Shown one piece after another: positions 1-9,194 of a DNA stretch of 64,000 nt. The stretch's first letter is position 1; each line of letters opens with the position of its first letter. The DNA is taken from positions 33,056 through 97,055 of the forward strand of contig NZ_JANLGQ010000009.1 in NCBI RefSeq assembly GCF_026157065.1. Direction: 5' to 3'. A program made the position numbers and the translations under genes. The notes under the pieces are model-generated. The model had not been told where the DNA came from. It saw nothing but the letters and a program-made list of their open reading frames with translations, and did no database searches. The stretch is from Enterococcus sp. HY326 (GTDB lineage Bacteria; Bacillota; Bacilli; Lactobacillales; Enterococcaceae).

Positions 1-284
1 CTGTGCGGGAACTGGCAGCTCAATTAATGATGAATCCCAACACAATTAGTAAAGCATATAAATTACTGGAGGGGGAACAAGTCTTGACCACTGTGAAGGG
101 TAAAGGAACTTACGTCAATAATCTTGACGATATTCAACGGGATGAATACAAGGTGTCCCAATTAAAAAAGCGTTTCAACGATTTAGTAATTGAAGCCGGT
201 CATCTCTTGGTCTCCCAAGATGAAATCATCGACTGGCTGCAGGAATCAGAAAAAAGTCTGGGGGGTGCTCTCCATGAAGATTGA
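1..284 (+). CDS. GntR/YtrA-type transcriptional regulator, 3' part
   Basis: The gene is cut by the left edge of the window, and its reading frame is open to base 1, so the GTG at base 3 is probably an internal codon. What remains is the second half of a winged helix-turn-helix: an LAAQL helix, the recognition-helix pattern NPNTISKAYKLLE, and the wing ending VKGKGTYV, followed by about 45 residues of helical tail. This short tail is typical of the YtrA subgroup, which usually represses an adjacent ABC transporter operon. It overlaps the next gene, an ABC ATPase, by 11 bases, so the two are co-transcribed. The effector is unknown. Confidence 0.85.
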   Translation, partial: VRELAAQLMMNPNTISKAYKLLEGEQVLTTVKGKGTYVNNLDDIQRDEYKVSQLKKRFNDLVIEAGHLLVSQDEIIDWLQESEKSLGGALHED

Positions 285-1161
285 ACACCTGACTAAAAAA
301 ATTGATGACCAAGTCGTCCTAGATAATATTTCGGTTGACTTGACTCCTGGTGAAATCATCGGCTTAATCGGCCGTAACGGTTCGGGGAAAACGACAATGT
401 TTCGCACGCTAGCCGGCCATTATTTAGCAGATGGCGGCGAAGTTTTGCTGGAAGGAGAAGATTTATTAACAGCTCCTCACCTGCAGGAACGACTTTTTTA
501 TTTGGATGAACAATATCATTTCTTAAACCATTATTCCTTGATAAAAATTGGTCGCTTTTACCAGACAGTCTATCAGGAATTTGATTTTGATTTCTTTTTA
601 AATCTGCTGCAAAAGCAACAATTACCATTGCGGAAAAATTATCGTTCCTTATCCAAGGGGATGCAAGGCCTCTTCAATATTATTTTAGCGCTGGCTTCCA
701 ATGCGCCGTATCTATTCTTGGACGAACCCTTTGATGGCTTAGATGTAATTGTCAAAAAGAACGTGATTCGGTTACTGTTGGAAAATATGGGGGCTGCCCA
801 TCGGACAGTTTTGATTTCTTCTCATAATTTAAATGAGCTAGAAAGCCTGATTGACCGAGCATTGCTGTTAAAAGACAATCAAATCGTCCAGGATTATCGG
901 TTGGAAACGATTCGTCAGCAATCTCGCAAGTTGCAGCTAGTCTTTCAGAAAAAACAAGTCCCAGAGCTGGTGAAGGCCAATAGTAAGGTCGTAAACATTC
1001 AAGGACGCGTGATCACGGCAGTCTTTGAAAATTATACGCCAGAATTAGAAGCGCAAATCAAACAATTAGAGCCAATCGTTTTTGAAGAGCTGCCTTTAAG
1101 TTTAGAGGATTTATTTGAAGCCAATCTCAGTCGGGAAGCTGATTACCAACTATTTATGTAA
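274..1161 (+). CDS. ABC transporter ATP-binding protein
   Basis: Cytoplasmic ATPase that should power the permease encoded directly downstream. Walker A is GRNGSGKTT near residue 36, the signature is LSKGMQG, Walker B is YLFLDEP followed by FDGLD, and the switch histidine lies in SSHNLNELE. A longer frame opens upstream, but the ATG at 274 (MKIEHLTKK) follows a GGGGGTG ribosome site and begins exactly where ABC ATPases of this kind begin. At 295 residues it has a C-terminal extension of about 80 residues after the core domain, as in YtrB/BcrA-type drug or peptide exporters. The substrate cannot be read from the sequence. Confidence 0.9.
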   Translation: MKIEHLTKKIDDQVVLDNISVDLTPGEIIGLIGRNGSGKTTMFRTLAGHYLADGGEVLLEGEDLLTAPHLQERLFYLDEQYHFLNHYSLIKIGRFYQTVYQEFDFDFFLNLLQKQQLPLRKNYRSLSKGMQGLFNIILALASNAPYLFLDEPFDGLDVIVKKNVIRLLLENMGAAHRTVLISSHNLNELESLIDRALLLKDNQIVQDYRLETIRQQSRKLQLVFQKKQVPELVKANSKVVNIQGRVITAVFENYTPELEAQIKQLEPIVFEELPLSLEDLFEANLSREADYQLFM

Positions 1162-1172
1162 AGGAGCAGAAG

Positions 1173-2387
1173 ATGGATAAAAAAGTTTTTGCGCTGATGA
1201 AACAGCGCTACGGGAAATTTGTACTGATTGCAGCCTTGCTGATTGTTCTATTTTATATATTTTCAGCAACAAATTTTATTGGCAACTGGCAATCTAATCA
1301 CGAGTATTATTTTTCAAAGGATTTTAGTGAGTACTATCAACCTAATGATAATATTGAAACCTCCTTTGATGAGCAGGGAAATATCCTCTCAGAAGAACCT
1401 ACATCTTTGGAGGATTATCGCGACCAGCAGCTTTATGTTTTTGCAAGAGGCAATGGCTATAGCTATAGTGAGGGACTCTATGAAAGAGACTATCGGGCAA
1501 GCGGAGAATATTATTACAATTCATTTCGCCCTCTTGAATTAAATGGGATGATTTTTCTAGCCTTAGGTTTCTTATTATTCTTTGTGGATTTAAAAACATC
1601 TTTCAATACCTTTCTATTTTCCAGCGGCATTTCCCGCAAAAAAATCTTTATGGGAAAATTACTGACAGTTGCACTACCAATTTTGATTGTTTTTATTATG
1701 GCAACTTTAATCCAATTGGCCATAATCAGTCTGAATATTCCGGACCCGTATTTTAATAGTGAACTTGGGCCGCTGCTTTCCAGCTTGATTAGCACTTGGG
1801 CGCTAGCCTTCCTCAACTTGATAATGGGGATTTTTATTGGGATTTTAACCGGCAATTTAATTTTAGGACCTTTGACAGTGCTGGTATACGGCACGATGTT
1901 TTTAGGAATCCCTGAGCTGCTTAATAATCTACAGCTTTTAATTTACGGGGTTACCGAAGTGATACCGATTGATTTTTCAAGTTATTTCAATTTCGGTCTG
2001 GCTAAACAAACGAATCCAGTCCTGTTACCAGTGGTGTTAATCCTACTCGGTTGTTTATTTATCTTTTTAGCTGTCAAAGCCTTCCAAAAAGTGTCCTTAG
2101 AAAACAATGGTCATTTTCTGTTAGTGCCTAAATGGCGGTTGCCGATTTTTATTTTTATGGCTCTCTATGCAAATCTAATTGTGAGTTTCTTAGTATCACC
2201 ACCATTGTTGAATTATCAATATACCGTAGCATTTTATGAGCCCAATGCCTCGTTGTTACCGTATGTGGTGCAGCTGATCATTCAACTAGTCATCGTCACT
2301 TTAATTTGTGGACTTTTAGTATACTCAGATACCCTCATTCAACGCCTGCAGGAGCGGCGGGAGAAAAAAATTGCTAAGCTAGGTTAA
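1173..2387 (+). CDS. ABC transporter permease-like membrane protein
   Basis: A 404-residue integral membrane protein starting behind AAAGGAG, 11 bases after the ATPase. One hydrophobic segment near residues 16-36 is followed by an extracellular stretch of about 85 residues rich in Tyr, Asp and Glu, then by at least five further membrane segments. It ends in a basic cytoplasmic tail (ERREKKIAKLG). The layout fits ABC-2-type permeases of GntR-ATPase-permease operons. The family beyond that is not recognised. It is convergent with a second ABC operon on the minus strand, and a hairpin separates them. Confidence 0.75.
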   Translation: MDKKVFALMKQRYGKFVLIAALLIVLFYIFSATNFIGNWQSNHEYYFSKDFSEYYQPNDNIETSFDEQGNILSEEPTSLEDYRDQQLYVFARGNGYSYSEGLYERDYRASGEYYYNSFRPLELNGMIFLALGFLLFFVDLKTSFNTFLFSSGISRKKIFMGKLLTVALPILIVFIMATLIQLAIISLNIPDPYFNSELGPLLSSLISTWALAFLNLIMGIFIGILTGNLILGPLTVLVYGTMFLGIPELLNNLQLLIYGVTEVIPIDFSSYFNFGLAKQTNPVLLPVVLILLGCLFIFLAVKAFQKVSLENNGHFLLVPKWRLPIFIFMALYANLIVSFLVSPPLLNYQYTVAFYEPNASLLPYVVQLIIQLVIVTLICGLLVYSDTLIQRLQERREKKIAKLG

Positions 2388-2445
2388 GCGGGCTTTCTCT
2401 GTTGATTATTATACTTTTCTTGAATTTAGCGAATAAAATACCAAA

Positions 2446-2497
2446 CAGCACTAGTCAATAAGCGGTTATACTGCTTTTGACTAGTGCTGCTTTTTTG
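2446..2497 (+). terminator. Intrinsic terminator between convergent ABC operons
   Basis: A perfect 13-bp stem (CAGCACTAGTCAA with its complement at 2477-2489) is followed by a T-rich run on the plus strand. The minus strand has a weaker T-rich flank, so it may serve both operons. Confidence 0.85.
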
Positions 2498-2535
2498 ATG
2501 AAACTCTTTATTCTGTTTTGACAAATTACATTTGC

Positions 2536-3690
2536 TTAATTAATTTTAATTGCCATGTCATTGACTGTTCGTTCTTTTTTTATTTGATAACTCAAAAGAA
2601 CTCCTAGAATCAGCATAGTGAGTAATAAAAGTACCCCGCCTTGTAACAGCACTGCCCCTAAGTTGTCGGCAATAGCTGCTTCTTGAATAATTGTTGGCAT
2701 CTGCAAATAATAATGGGGAAACCAGCGCCATAAGCTGCCGCCATCATCCAGCATTTCAATAAAAGCATAAGGAGCAGCTAATAAAAAGATACTTAACACA
2801 ATGGTCAGTAGGCTGCGTTTTGTCACCAACGACAGCCAAGCGATTAGCAAAATTACTAAGACACTCCATAAAACATCTGTCGCAAAAAGTAAAAGCAGAT
2901 ATTGCCATAATTCAAGAACAAAGTCTTCAGAAATCACGATTGGATAACGCAGGATTCCGAAATCCTGCGAGTAGAGGCTGCCTCCTAAAACTATTACAAT
3001 TGTTAGAGCAATACTTAATCCCATCACTAAAAAAAAGGCAAACTGAATTTTACTTTTAATAAAAGCGCTCCGCTTAAAGGGCTGTGTGTATAAAAGCTTG
3101 ATGCTCTGATTTTCAAACTCACTGGTGAACAAATCAAAAAATAATAAGACCAACACCAAAACTAAGACAATGCCAATCGCACCTTGATAAAACAATTGCA
3201 AGGTATTCAACCCGCTAATCTTTTTCTGATAACGCAGTGGTTCAATCTTTTGGTCAAGAAAATACTGGTTCACCTGCAAGTTCATTTCAACTTCTGCCTG
3301 GTCAACTTCGCTACCCACATTCTCCCCTACAGCCAGCAACTCTAGCTGATTGCTTTGCCAAGCAAGATACCCACTAATGGCCCGCTGCCAATCATCTTGA
3401 TCAATGCCAATATATTCTTCATCAATTGCCTGCATCCCTTGATTGTAAAGGCTGATGGTCGCAGCCGCCTCCTCGCTCACTTCTTCGTTGGTCATCTGCA
3501 GACTCATCAGATTGTCATAATAGCGATTGTACAGCACTGATAACTCTTCTAAATGGGTTTGCCGTTGCTCTTCATTTTGCTGATTGGAGATAAAAACAAA
3601 CCCAAATGACGCTAATAGTAGTGCAACCACCAATAGTTTATTTTTTAATTGCCGCAGCCATTTAACTCCTTCAAACTTCATCAGTTTCAT
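2536..3690 (-). CDS. ABC transporter permease, last gene of five-gene operon
   Basis: A 384-residue membrane protein. The start at 3690 (MKLMKFEGVKW) is chosen because AGGAG lies 7 bases upstream. The frame extends further but would lie deep in the preceding ATPase gene, which it already overlaps by 20 bases. One N-terminal membrane segment is followed by an extracytoplasmic region of about 125 residues, then about five membrane segments. The phrase FDLFTSEFENQSIKLLYTQP before the third hydrophobic block resembles the coupling-helix region of ABC-2 permeases of the bacitracin or lantibiotic exporter type. It most likely pairs with the ATPase at 3671-4567. Confidence 0.8.
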   Translation of the reverse strand: MKLMKFEGVKWLRQLKNKLLVVALLLASFGFVFISNQQNEEQRQTHLEELSVLYNRYYDNLMSLQMTNEEVSEEAAATISLYNQGMQAIDEEYIGIDQDDWQRAISGYLAWQSNQLELLAVGENVGSEVDQAEVEMNLQVNQYFLDQKIEPLRYQKKISGLNTLQLFYQGAIGIVLVLVLVLLFFDLFTSEFENQSIKLLYTQPFKRSAFIKSKIQFAFFLVMGLSIALTIVIVLGGSLYSQDFGILRYPIVISEDFVLELWQYLLLLFATDVLWSVLVILLIAWLSLVTKRSLLTIVLSIFLLAAPYAFIEMLDDGGSLWRWFPHYYLQMPTIIQEAAIADNLGAVLLQGGVLLLLTMLILGVLLSYQIKKERTVNDMAIKIN

Positions 3691-4567
3691 AATCTTTACT
3701 CCTAAACAAGTCGAAATAAATATTTTGGGTACTCTCTTCACTGATTGCCGTATCATGAATCAGAATTTCATTAAGTCGGCAATACGCTAACAATTCTTGG
3801 TATTCGTCTTGTGTCAAGGTCACTTCGATTTTCTTTGGTGCCAGCTGTTCAAAGGTCAGCTGCTGTTGAGCAAGATAAGCAGCAGCTTGGGCAATCTCCT
3901 CTAGCACAAAAGTATAATCCAACCTCTGAGCGTGATAGTCTTTGGCAGAAATAAAATCTCCTTCATGAAGAAAATAAATATTATCCGTCAAACGATCGAT
4001 TTCATCTAAATTATGGGAAGAAAAAAGTACCGTCGTCCCCTCTTGGTGCAGCTCCTTTAAAATCTCCCGAACCCGCAGAACACTGGAGGGGTCTAAGCCA
4101 TTTAACGGTTCATCTAAAATAATTAATTGCGGTTCAGGCAACACCGCCATCGCAAATAGCAGATGCTGCTTCATTCCTAAAGAATATTTTTTGACCTGCT
4201 TTTTCAAATAGCCAGTCATCTGCAAGCGATCGGTTAAAGCCTGCTGTGCCTCCTTTGAAATCTCATGGAGACTGGCGACAAAGTCTAGATGATCTTGGCC
4301 GGTCAGCTCCCCATAAAGCACCGAATTATCCTGCAGATAGGTCACCTCTTTAAAAATACTAGGATCTGTATGCTTTTTGTCTAAAATAGTAATTTCTTGG
4401 TAACTGGCCGATTCTATATTCGTAATGATATTTAAAAAAGTTGATTTCCCCGTACCGTTGGGGGCTACCAGCGCCATAATTGTCGGCTCGCTAATTTCTA
4501 AGTCAACCTCATCTAATACACACTGCTCTTTAAAGTATTTTGTTAACTGACTGATTTTAAGAATCAT
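3671..4567 (-). CDS. ABC transporter ATP-binding protein
   Basis: A 298-residue ATPase with Walker A APNGTGKST at residues 35-43, signature YSLGMKQ, Walker B LIILDEPLNGLD and switch SSHNLDE. The ribosome site AAAGGAG precedes the ATG. It is the only ATPase in an operon that also encodes four membrane proteins, so it may energise all of them. The domain organisation matches drug or antimicrobial-peptide ABC exporters (BcrA/CcmA-like). The transported compound is unknown. Confidence 0.9.
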   Translation of the reverse strand: MILKISQLTKYFKEQCVLDEVDLEISEPTIMALVAPNGTGKSTFLNIITNIESASYQEITILDKKHTDPSIFKEVTYLQDNSVLYGELTGQDHLDFVASLHEISKEAQQALTDRLQMTGYLKKQVKKYSLGMKQHLLFAMAVLPEPQLIILDEPLNGLDPSSVLRVREILKELHQEGTTVLFSSHNLDEIDRLTDNIYFLHEGDFISAKDYHAQRLDYTFVLEEIAQAAAYLAQQQLTFEQLAPKKIEVTLTQDEYQELLAYCRLNEILIHDTAISEESTQNIYFDLFRSKDYETDEV

Positions 4568-4608
4568 CTCGCTGCTCCTTTATGCTCCGAAATATTTTTT
4601 TGACTGTC

Positions 4609-5904
4609 TCAACTACACATTTTTCTTTTATAAATTTGACTGCATACAATTAACATTACGCCGTTAAAGACCGTTAAGCTCAGCAGACCCTTTTGCCAGC
4701 TGATATTTGGATTTGATGTTCGCCTAGCTAAGCTGAGATTAGAATAGTAGCCGATATTCTCAGCATCAAAACTAAAATAGTCCTCCTCATAATTGGGAGC
4801 TAGCGGGTTTGTTGAATAACCACCCTCCATCAAGATGGGGTCCTCGTTACTATTACTGAAAAAAATTTCACTAGCAGACACATATGTGCTTGGACTGTAG
4901 GCTGCTAATGGTCTAAGCTGTGCTGGAAGAGTCAATTGGCTGGCAAACAATAGATACGCAAACAGCGCCAAACTCAAAAAGATGCTGACAAAGCTTTTCC
5001 GCAGAAATAGAAAAAATAACTGGCTAACTATATAAAACAGCATTAGATTTAATAAAAATATTCCACCGGCAACTAACAAATATTGCCAAACTGGGATAAT
5101 GTGATATTGGTAAAATTGCCCTTTCATTAAAACAGGAAATAACCAACTACTCCTACTGCCAAACAGCCATGGGATAGCGTAGGCAAAACAGCCTAGTACA
5201 ACTAAAAAGCGGAGACTGCGAAACAGAAATTCTAGCAGGTCCGCCAAAAATACTTTGACTCGAGAAAGTGGTTGAACTGCAAAAAAACGATAATTATTGG
5301 CTTCGTTAAACTTCAAGTTTTGAAAACCAAAACAAAGCATGAAATAAACTAAACCAAAAATACTCAACAAGTAGGTTGAAAGTGACATCAAGAAAGTTTG
5401 GGTGTTCGTCCCATAGCGAATAGAATCATTGGCAATATTTTGTTCCAATAAATAATCATTGACTAATTTGCGGCCATCGACATAAAATCCCGGTTCAAAA
5501 CCATAGAGTTCCATAGGAGTGGGTCCATAGACACTAAGGTGAGGCGAAAGTCGATAATAGCCATCAAACCACTGATTTTCTATTGCTATGCGATCGGTAG
5601 AACTCCCATTATGAAATAATTCAAGTTCATCAATGACTTTTTGAGTAGACTCATTGAAAGCCTCTTGATTTTCTGGCAACACAACTTCTGGACTGTCTCC
5701 GTAGTCTACTAAAAATTGTTTATTAAGTTTAATTATTTCTTGATCCCTTACCCAGAGCTGATCTTGTTCCCGCTGACGCAGCGTTTGATTTGAGAAAAAG
5801 AGCAAGACAATCAAAAGGAAAGGAATAATCAGTAAAATGTTTGTCGTCAAATCCCTGCGACTCAGTTTTCGTTTAAAAAATAAATAAGTTTTAAATGTCT
5901 GCAT
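4609..5904 (-). CDS. ABC-2 permease-like membrane protein, paralogue 3 of 3
   Basis: A 431-residue protein and the third of three tandem paralogues. An N-terminal cytoplasmic stretch YLFFKRKLSRRDL leads into a membrane segment near residues 22-40. About 130 extracytoplasmic residues follow, ending in the shared pattern FYVDGRKLVNDYLL and RYGTNTQTFL. About five membrane segments come next, then a second extracytoplasmic stretch with SPSTYV, and a last membrane segment ending KRKMCS. The translation start at 5904 has TTAGGAG upstream. The layout is that of ABC-2 permeases. No ATP-binding motif is present, so it would need the ATPase encoded 41 bases downstream. Confidence 0.7.
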   Translation of the reverse strand: MQTFKTYLFFKRKLSRRDLTTNILLIIPFLLIVLLFFSNQTLRQREQDQLWVRDQEIIKLNKQFLVDYGDSPEVVLPENQEAFNESTQKVIDELELFHNGSSTDRIAIENQWFDGYYRLSPHLSVYGPTPMELYGFEPGFYVDGRKLVNDYLLEQNIANDSIRYGTNTQTFLMSLSTYLLSIFGLVYFMLCFGFQNLKFNEANNYRFFAVQPLSRVKVFLADLLEFLFRSLRFLVVLGCFAYAIPWLFGSRSSWLFPVLMKGQFYQYHIIPVWQYLLVAGGIFLLNLMLFYIVSQLFFLFLRKSFVSIFLSLALFAYLLFASQLTLPAQLRPLAAYSPSTYVSASEIFFSNSNEDPILMEGGYSTNPLAPNYEEDYFSFDAENIGYYSNLSLARRTSNPNISWQKGLLSLTVFNGVMLIVCSQIYKRKMCS

Positions 5905-5919
5905 AAGTTCTCCTAAAGA

Positions 5920-7227
5920 TTAATCGCACATTCGCTTGTTAAACAGTCCGATACTCAGTAAAAATAGTAGACCATTTATCACAACTAAACTAAGCACACC
6001 TTTACTCCAGCTTATCTGAGAATTACCGGTTCTAACAATCAGATTATGGCCCATATAATAACCTGCATTTTCAGTAGTAAAGGCGTAGTTTTCAAATAGA
6101 AAAAAATCGGTTTCCCAATTAGACTGTTCATAGGTCTCCATCACTAGTTGCTGTGGCTCATGACTTTGACCAATCATTATCTGACTGGGATTAACATACG
6201 TTGTCGGCGAGTAGGCAGCGATTAGCTGTATATTTTCCGGCAAAATAAGCTGGCTAAGAACAAAAAAGTAAGCAAAGATAGCCAGAGTAAGCCCCACCAC
6301 CACAAAACTTTTACGCAATAAGCAAAATAATAGCTGCACACAAAAATAGAAAAAACAAAGATTTAGTAAAAACAAACCTGAGGTAATGAAAAGATACTGC
6401 CAAATAGGTAAAATCGATAACTGCCCTATCTGATTTCCTGTAGCAATCAGTACAGGATAATCCCAGCCCTGTGACGGGCCCAAGACTTTAGCTAGCAGAT
6501 AGGCAAAAGCAAAAATTCCCAGCAAATAAACAAATGACTTCAAAATAAATTCAAAAAAATCCGCTAAAAAAATCCGACTGCGACCCAATGGCTGCACGGC
6601 AAAATAACGATACTTGCCAGCTTCATTACGTCTCAAATTACTAAATGCAAAGCACAGAATAAAATAAACAAGACCTAAAATCCCCGTCAGATAACCCGAT
6701 AGTGACACGAGAAAAGTTGCTGTGCCAGTCCCATAACGCATGGAATCAGGTTTCATATCATTTTTCAACAAGTAGCGGTCAGTTAATAGCTTGCCGTCAA
6801 CAAAAAATGTCGGATAAAAACCATAAACTTCTTGTTCCATATCTGGATAGCGCCACCAAACTCGTGGGGCCAATTGATAGTATTTTTCCAGTTCAGTAAT
6901 TTCTAAAGTTAATTTTTCAGAAGTCGTTCCCTGATGATACAAGGCAAATTTTGCAACGAGGGCTTCTGTTCCTTCACGAATCACCTGCATTGTTTTTGGA
7001 AACGAAGGATCATCGTACAAATAATCCGCATCAATCGTAAATTGCTGATACGCCTCTTGCTCTTGATAACTCCGCTGAATCTCAGATTGTTCTCGATTAT
7101 TTAATAATTGATTCGTAAAAAATAGTCCACTGATGAGCAAAAAAGGCAGCAGCAATAATAATTTGGCAGGTAAATCGTGTTTATTCAGCTGACGTTTAAA
7201 TCGTAAATAACTTTTCACATCCCCCAT
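5920..7227 (-). CDS. ABC-2 permease-like membrane protein, paralogue 2 of 3
   Basis: A 435-residue paralogue of its two neighbours, with the same order: YLRFKRQLNKHDL, first membrane segment, about 130 outside residues, RYGTGTATFLVSLSGYL, five membrane segments, SPTTYVNPSQI, ISWSKGVLS, and a final helix ending NKRMCD. It begins behind AAAGGAG and is separated from the next gene by only 15 bases. Expression as part of one operon with an ABC ATPase is inferred. The exact function is unknown. Confidence 0.7.
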   Translation of the reverse strand: MGDVKSYLRFKRQLNKHDLPAKLLLLLPFLLISGLFFTNQLLNNREQSEIQRSYQEQEAYQQFTIDADYLYDDPSFPKTMQVIREGTEALVAKFALYHQGTTSEKLTLEITELEKYYQLAPRVWWRYPDMEQEVYGFYPTFFVDGKLLTDRYLLKNDMKPDSMRYGTGTATFLVSLSGYLTGILGLVYFILCFAFSNLRRNEAGKYRYFAVQPLGRSRIFLADFFEFILKSFVYLLGIFAFAYLLAKVLGPSQGWDYPVLIATGNQIGQLSILPIWQYLFITSGLFLLNLCFFYFCVQLLFCLLRKSFVVVGLTLAIFAYFFVLSQLILPENIQLIAAYSPTTYVNPSQIMIGQSHEPQQLVMETYEQSNWETDFFLFENYAFTTENAGYYMGHNLIVRTGNSQISWSKGVLSLVVINGLLFLLSIGLFNKRMCD

Positions 7228-7241
7228 AGCGACTCCTTTAC

Positions 7242-8558
7242 TTAACTACACATTTTCTTTTTAAATAGCCAGCTGCTAATGGCCGCCATTAAACCAGTAA
7301 AAATCCCCGAACTTAACCATCCTCTTTGCCAGCTAATTTGCCCATTGCCAGTTTTCCTCGCTAAATTAGCTACGGTATAATAGCCACCATTCTCTGCCGT
7401 AAATAAAAAATAAAAAAGCGAAAAAGTATCGTCTTCAGGATTTCCCCTTGAACCACCATCACTGATTAATTGTTGTTCTTCATTACTTTGGCCGATTAAA
7501 ATGGCTGATGGTGTAACATATGTTGTCGGACTATAGCTGATAGCCTCCTGCAGGTTTGTCGGCCAACTTACCTGACTCAAGACAAAGAAGTAAGCAAAGA
7601 TTGCCAAACTGAAAAAAATACTCACAAAACTTTTGCGGATAAGTAAAAAAATCAGCAACGTGATAAAATAAAATCCGCTAAGATTAACCAGAAACATTCC
7701 AAACACTATTACTAAATAATGCCAGACCGGAAGTATAGTAAGACTGCTCATTTGGCCGCTGACCGTGGTCAATACCGGATAGTCCCAACTACTGGCCTCA
7801 CCAAAAAGCCAGGCCAGAGAATAGGCAAATACAATTAGCAATAACAGATAGCCAACCGAACGACCTAAAAACTCTAAAAAGTCGGCTAAAAAAATAGTTC
7901 GCCGCTGCAAAGGCTGGACTGCTAAAAAACGATATTTATCGTTTTCATTTTGTTTTAACTGATTAAAACCAAAACACAGCATAAAATAGCAAAGTCCGCC
8001 AATTCCCGTCAAGTAGACCGAAAGAGAAATTAAAAAAGTTGCCGTGTTCGTTCCATAACGAATAGAATCATCAGCAATCTGCTGGTCGATTAAATAATTA
8101 TTGACCAGTCTTTTGCCATCAACAAATGGTTTTACGTAAAACCCATACGTTTCCACTTCCTCTTCTGGATAATCCCATTCCTGTAAAGGCACATTATAAA
8201 AAGTATCAAATTCCTGATTTTCCCTCTTTAAGCGTTCTAAAAATGTCCCGTGTTCATACACTTCAATTCGCTCTAAATCATTTTGACCACTCTCAAACCA
8301 AGCCTGATAATACTGTTCTGAATAATCATAGTCATAGTCATCTTGAGAAGTGTCTCTATCTAGAAATTCTTGAGCATTTTCACTAATCATTTGATTTCGG
8401 GCAGAAATCGCCGCTTGCTCTCTTTGAGCCAACGTTTGGTTTACAAAAAAGAGACCAATAATCAATAAAAAGGGCAAAAGCATTAAAATTGTTGCTGACA
8501 AATCTTTTTTTCTCGTTGCCCGTTTAAATTTTAGATAATAACCTAAATTATTTTTCAT
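7242..8558 (-). CDS. ABC-2 permease-like membrane protein, paralogue 1 of 3
   Basis: A 438-residue protein and the first gene of the operon. The start at 8558 (MKNNLGYYLKFKR) is supported by GGAGACA just upstream and by alignment with the starts of the two paralogues. The frame extends 14 codons further without a ribosome site. It shares the single N-terminal helix, the large acidic extracytoplasmic domain, RYGTNTATFLISLSVYLTG, SPTTYVTPSAI, ISWQRGWLSS and the terminal KKKMCS. The outer domain differs most between the copies, as expected if each recognises a different ligand. That is inference. Confidence 0.7.
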   Translation of the reverse strand: MKNNLGYYLKFKRATRKKDLSATILMLLPFLLIIGLFFVNQTLAQREQAAISARNQMISENAQEFLDRDTSQDDYDYDYSEQYYQAWFESGQNDLERIEVYEHGTFLERLKRENQEFDTFYNVPLQEWDYPEEEVETYGFYVKPFVDGKRLVNNYLIDQQIADDSIRYGTNTATFLISLSVYLTGIGGLCYFMLCFGFNQLKQNENDKYRFLAVQPLQRRTIFLADFLEFLGRSVGYLLLLIVFAYSLAWLFGEASSWDYPVLTTVSGQMSSLTILPVWHYLVIVFGMFLVNLSGFYFITLLIFLLIRKSFVSIFFSLAIFAYFFVLSQVSWPTNLQEAISYSPTTYVTPSAILIGQSNEEQQLISDGGSRGNPEDDTFSLFYFLFTAENGGYYTVANLARKTGNGQISWQRGWLSSGIFTGLMAAISSWLFKKKMCS

Positions 8559-8640
8559 ATTGTCTCCAATAATCTCCCAGCTGCATGTGAACCATAGCAC
8601 TTGTCTTCTTAAAATAATGATACCTTATTAAAAGAAGATA

Positions 8641-8667
8641 AAATAGCAAAAATCGCTATTTTTTTAT
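8641..8667. repeat. Small inverted repeat upstream of five-gene operon
   Basis: AAATAGC and GCTATTT flank an 8-base loop and are followed by a T-run on the plus strand. It lies about 85 bases upstream of the first permease gene. It could be an operator or a weak terminator. Apart from this, 8559-8764 shows only AT-rich promoter-like sequence with no clear -35/-10 pair. Confidence 0.35.
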
Positions 8668-8763
8668 AGATAAAGCAAAAAAATCTTTTTATTTAAGAGT
8701 TGGATTTCATAATTTTTTTGGATGAGCAAAAACACTACTCAAGTTTTTTATTTCTTTGAGACA

Positions 8764-8808
8764 TAAAAAAACTACTTAAGAACTTGCTAATGCAAATTCC
8801 TAAGTAGC
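8764..8808 (-). terminator. Intrinsic terminator of the 8841-9194 gene
   Basis: On the minus strand CTACTTAGGAA pairs with TTCTTAAGTAG, with one G-U pair, and is followed by seven T. It lies 33 bases after the stop codon of the acidic protein gene. Confidence 0.85.
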
Positions 8809-8840
8809 TTTATAAGTAGCTTTCACCGCTATTCTTCTGA

Positions 8841-9194
8841 TTAATCTAGCACATCATCACTTTCAGCAATTTCGCCAGCCTCCAACTCAAAGTCGGCTTC
8901 CGGATGTAGTGGCTCTGCTTGATCAGTCACCAAGCCAGTCGTTGTGTTCGCATCATCTGGTTGCATCACGATAGTTTCAACTGAATCTGGCAGCTCGTCA
9001 TCCAAGCGATAGCCCTGCGCTTGGGTCGCTCCTAATAATTCTAGGATATGCTGCCATTCATCATTGGCAATCACCATCACGTCTGTGCCGTTTTCAGCCT
9101 CTAATTTCACAACTGCTTCAAGCTCGTCTCCCACCTGCTGTAAAATTTTCTCTAGCGGCCATTCAGTATTATCCAAATTTATTCTTGTTACCAT
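8841..9194 (-). CDS. Acidic protein of unknown function
   Basis: A 117-residue protein with a good ribosome site (GGAGGGG) and its own terminator, so it is a real single-gene unit. Residues 1-60 look folded (a beta-alpha pattern around DVMVIANDEWQHILELLG). The remaining half is low-complexity and very acidic, with many Asp and Glu and no Lys or Arg over the last 50 residues. The MVIANDEW...LELL pattern is faintly like the Phd/YefM antitoxin fold, but no toxin gene lies beside it, so that reading is weak. I do not recognise the family. Confidence 0.6.
   Translation of the reverse strand: MVTRINLDNTEWPLEKILQQVGDELEAVVKLEAENGTDVMVIANDEWQHILELLGATQAQGYRLDDELPDSVETIVMQPDDANTTTGLVTDQAEPLHPEADFELEAGEIAESDDVLD

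Noticed and set aside
8841..9194. Toxin-antitoxin reading of the acidic protein
   Set aside because: Only a faint Phd-like pattern and no partner toxin gene next to it.
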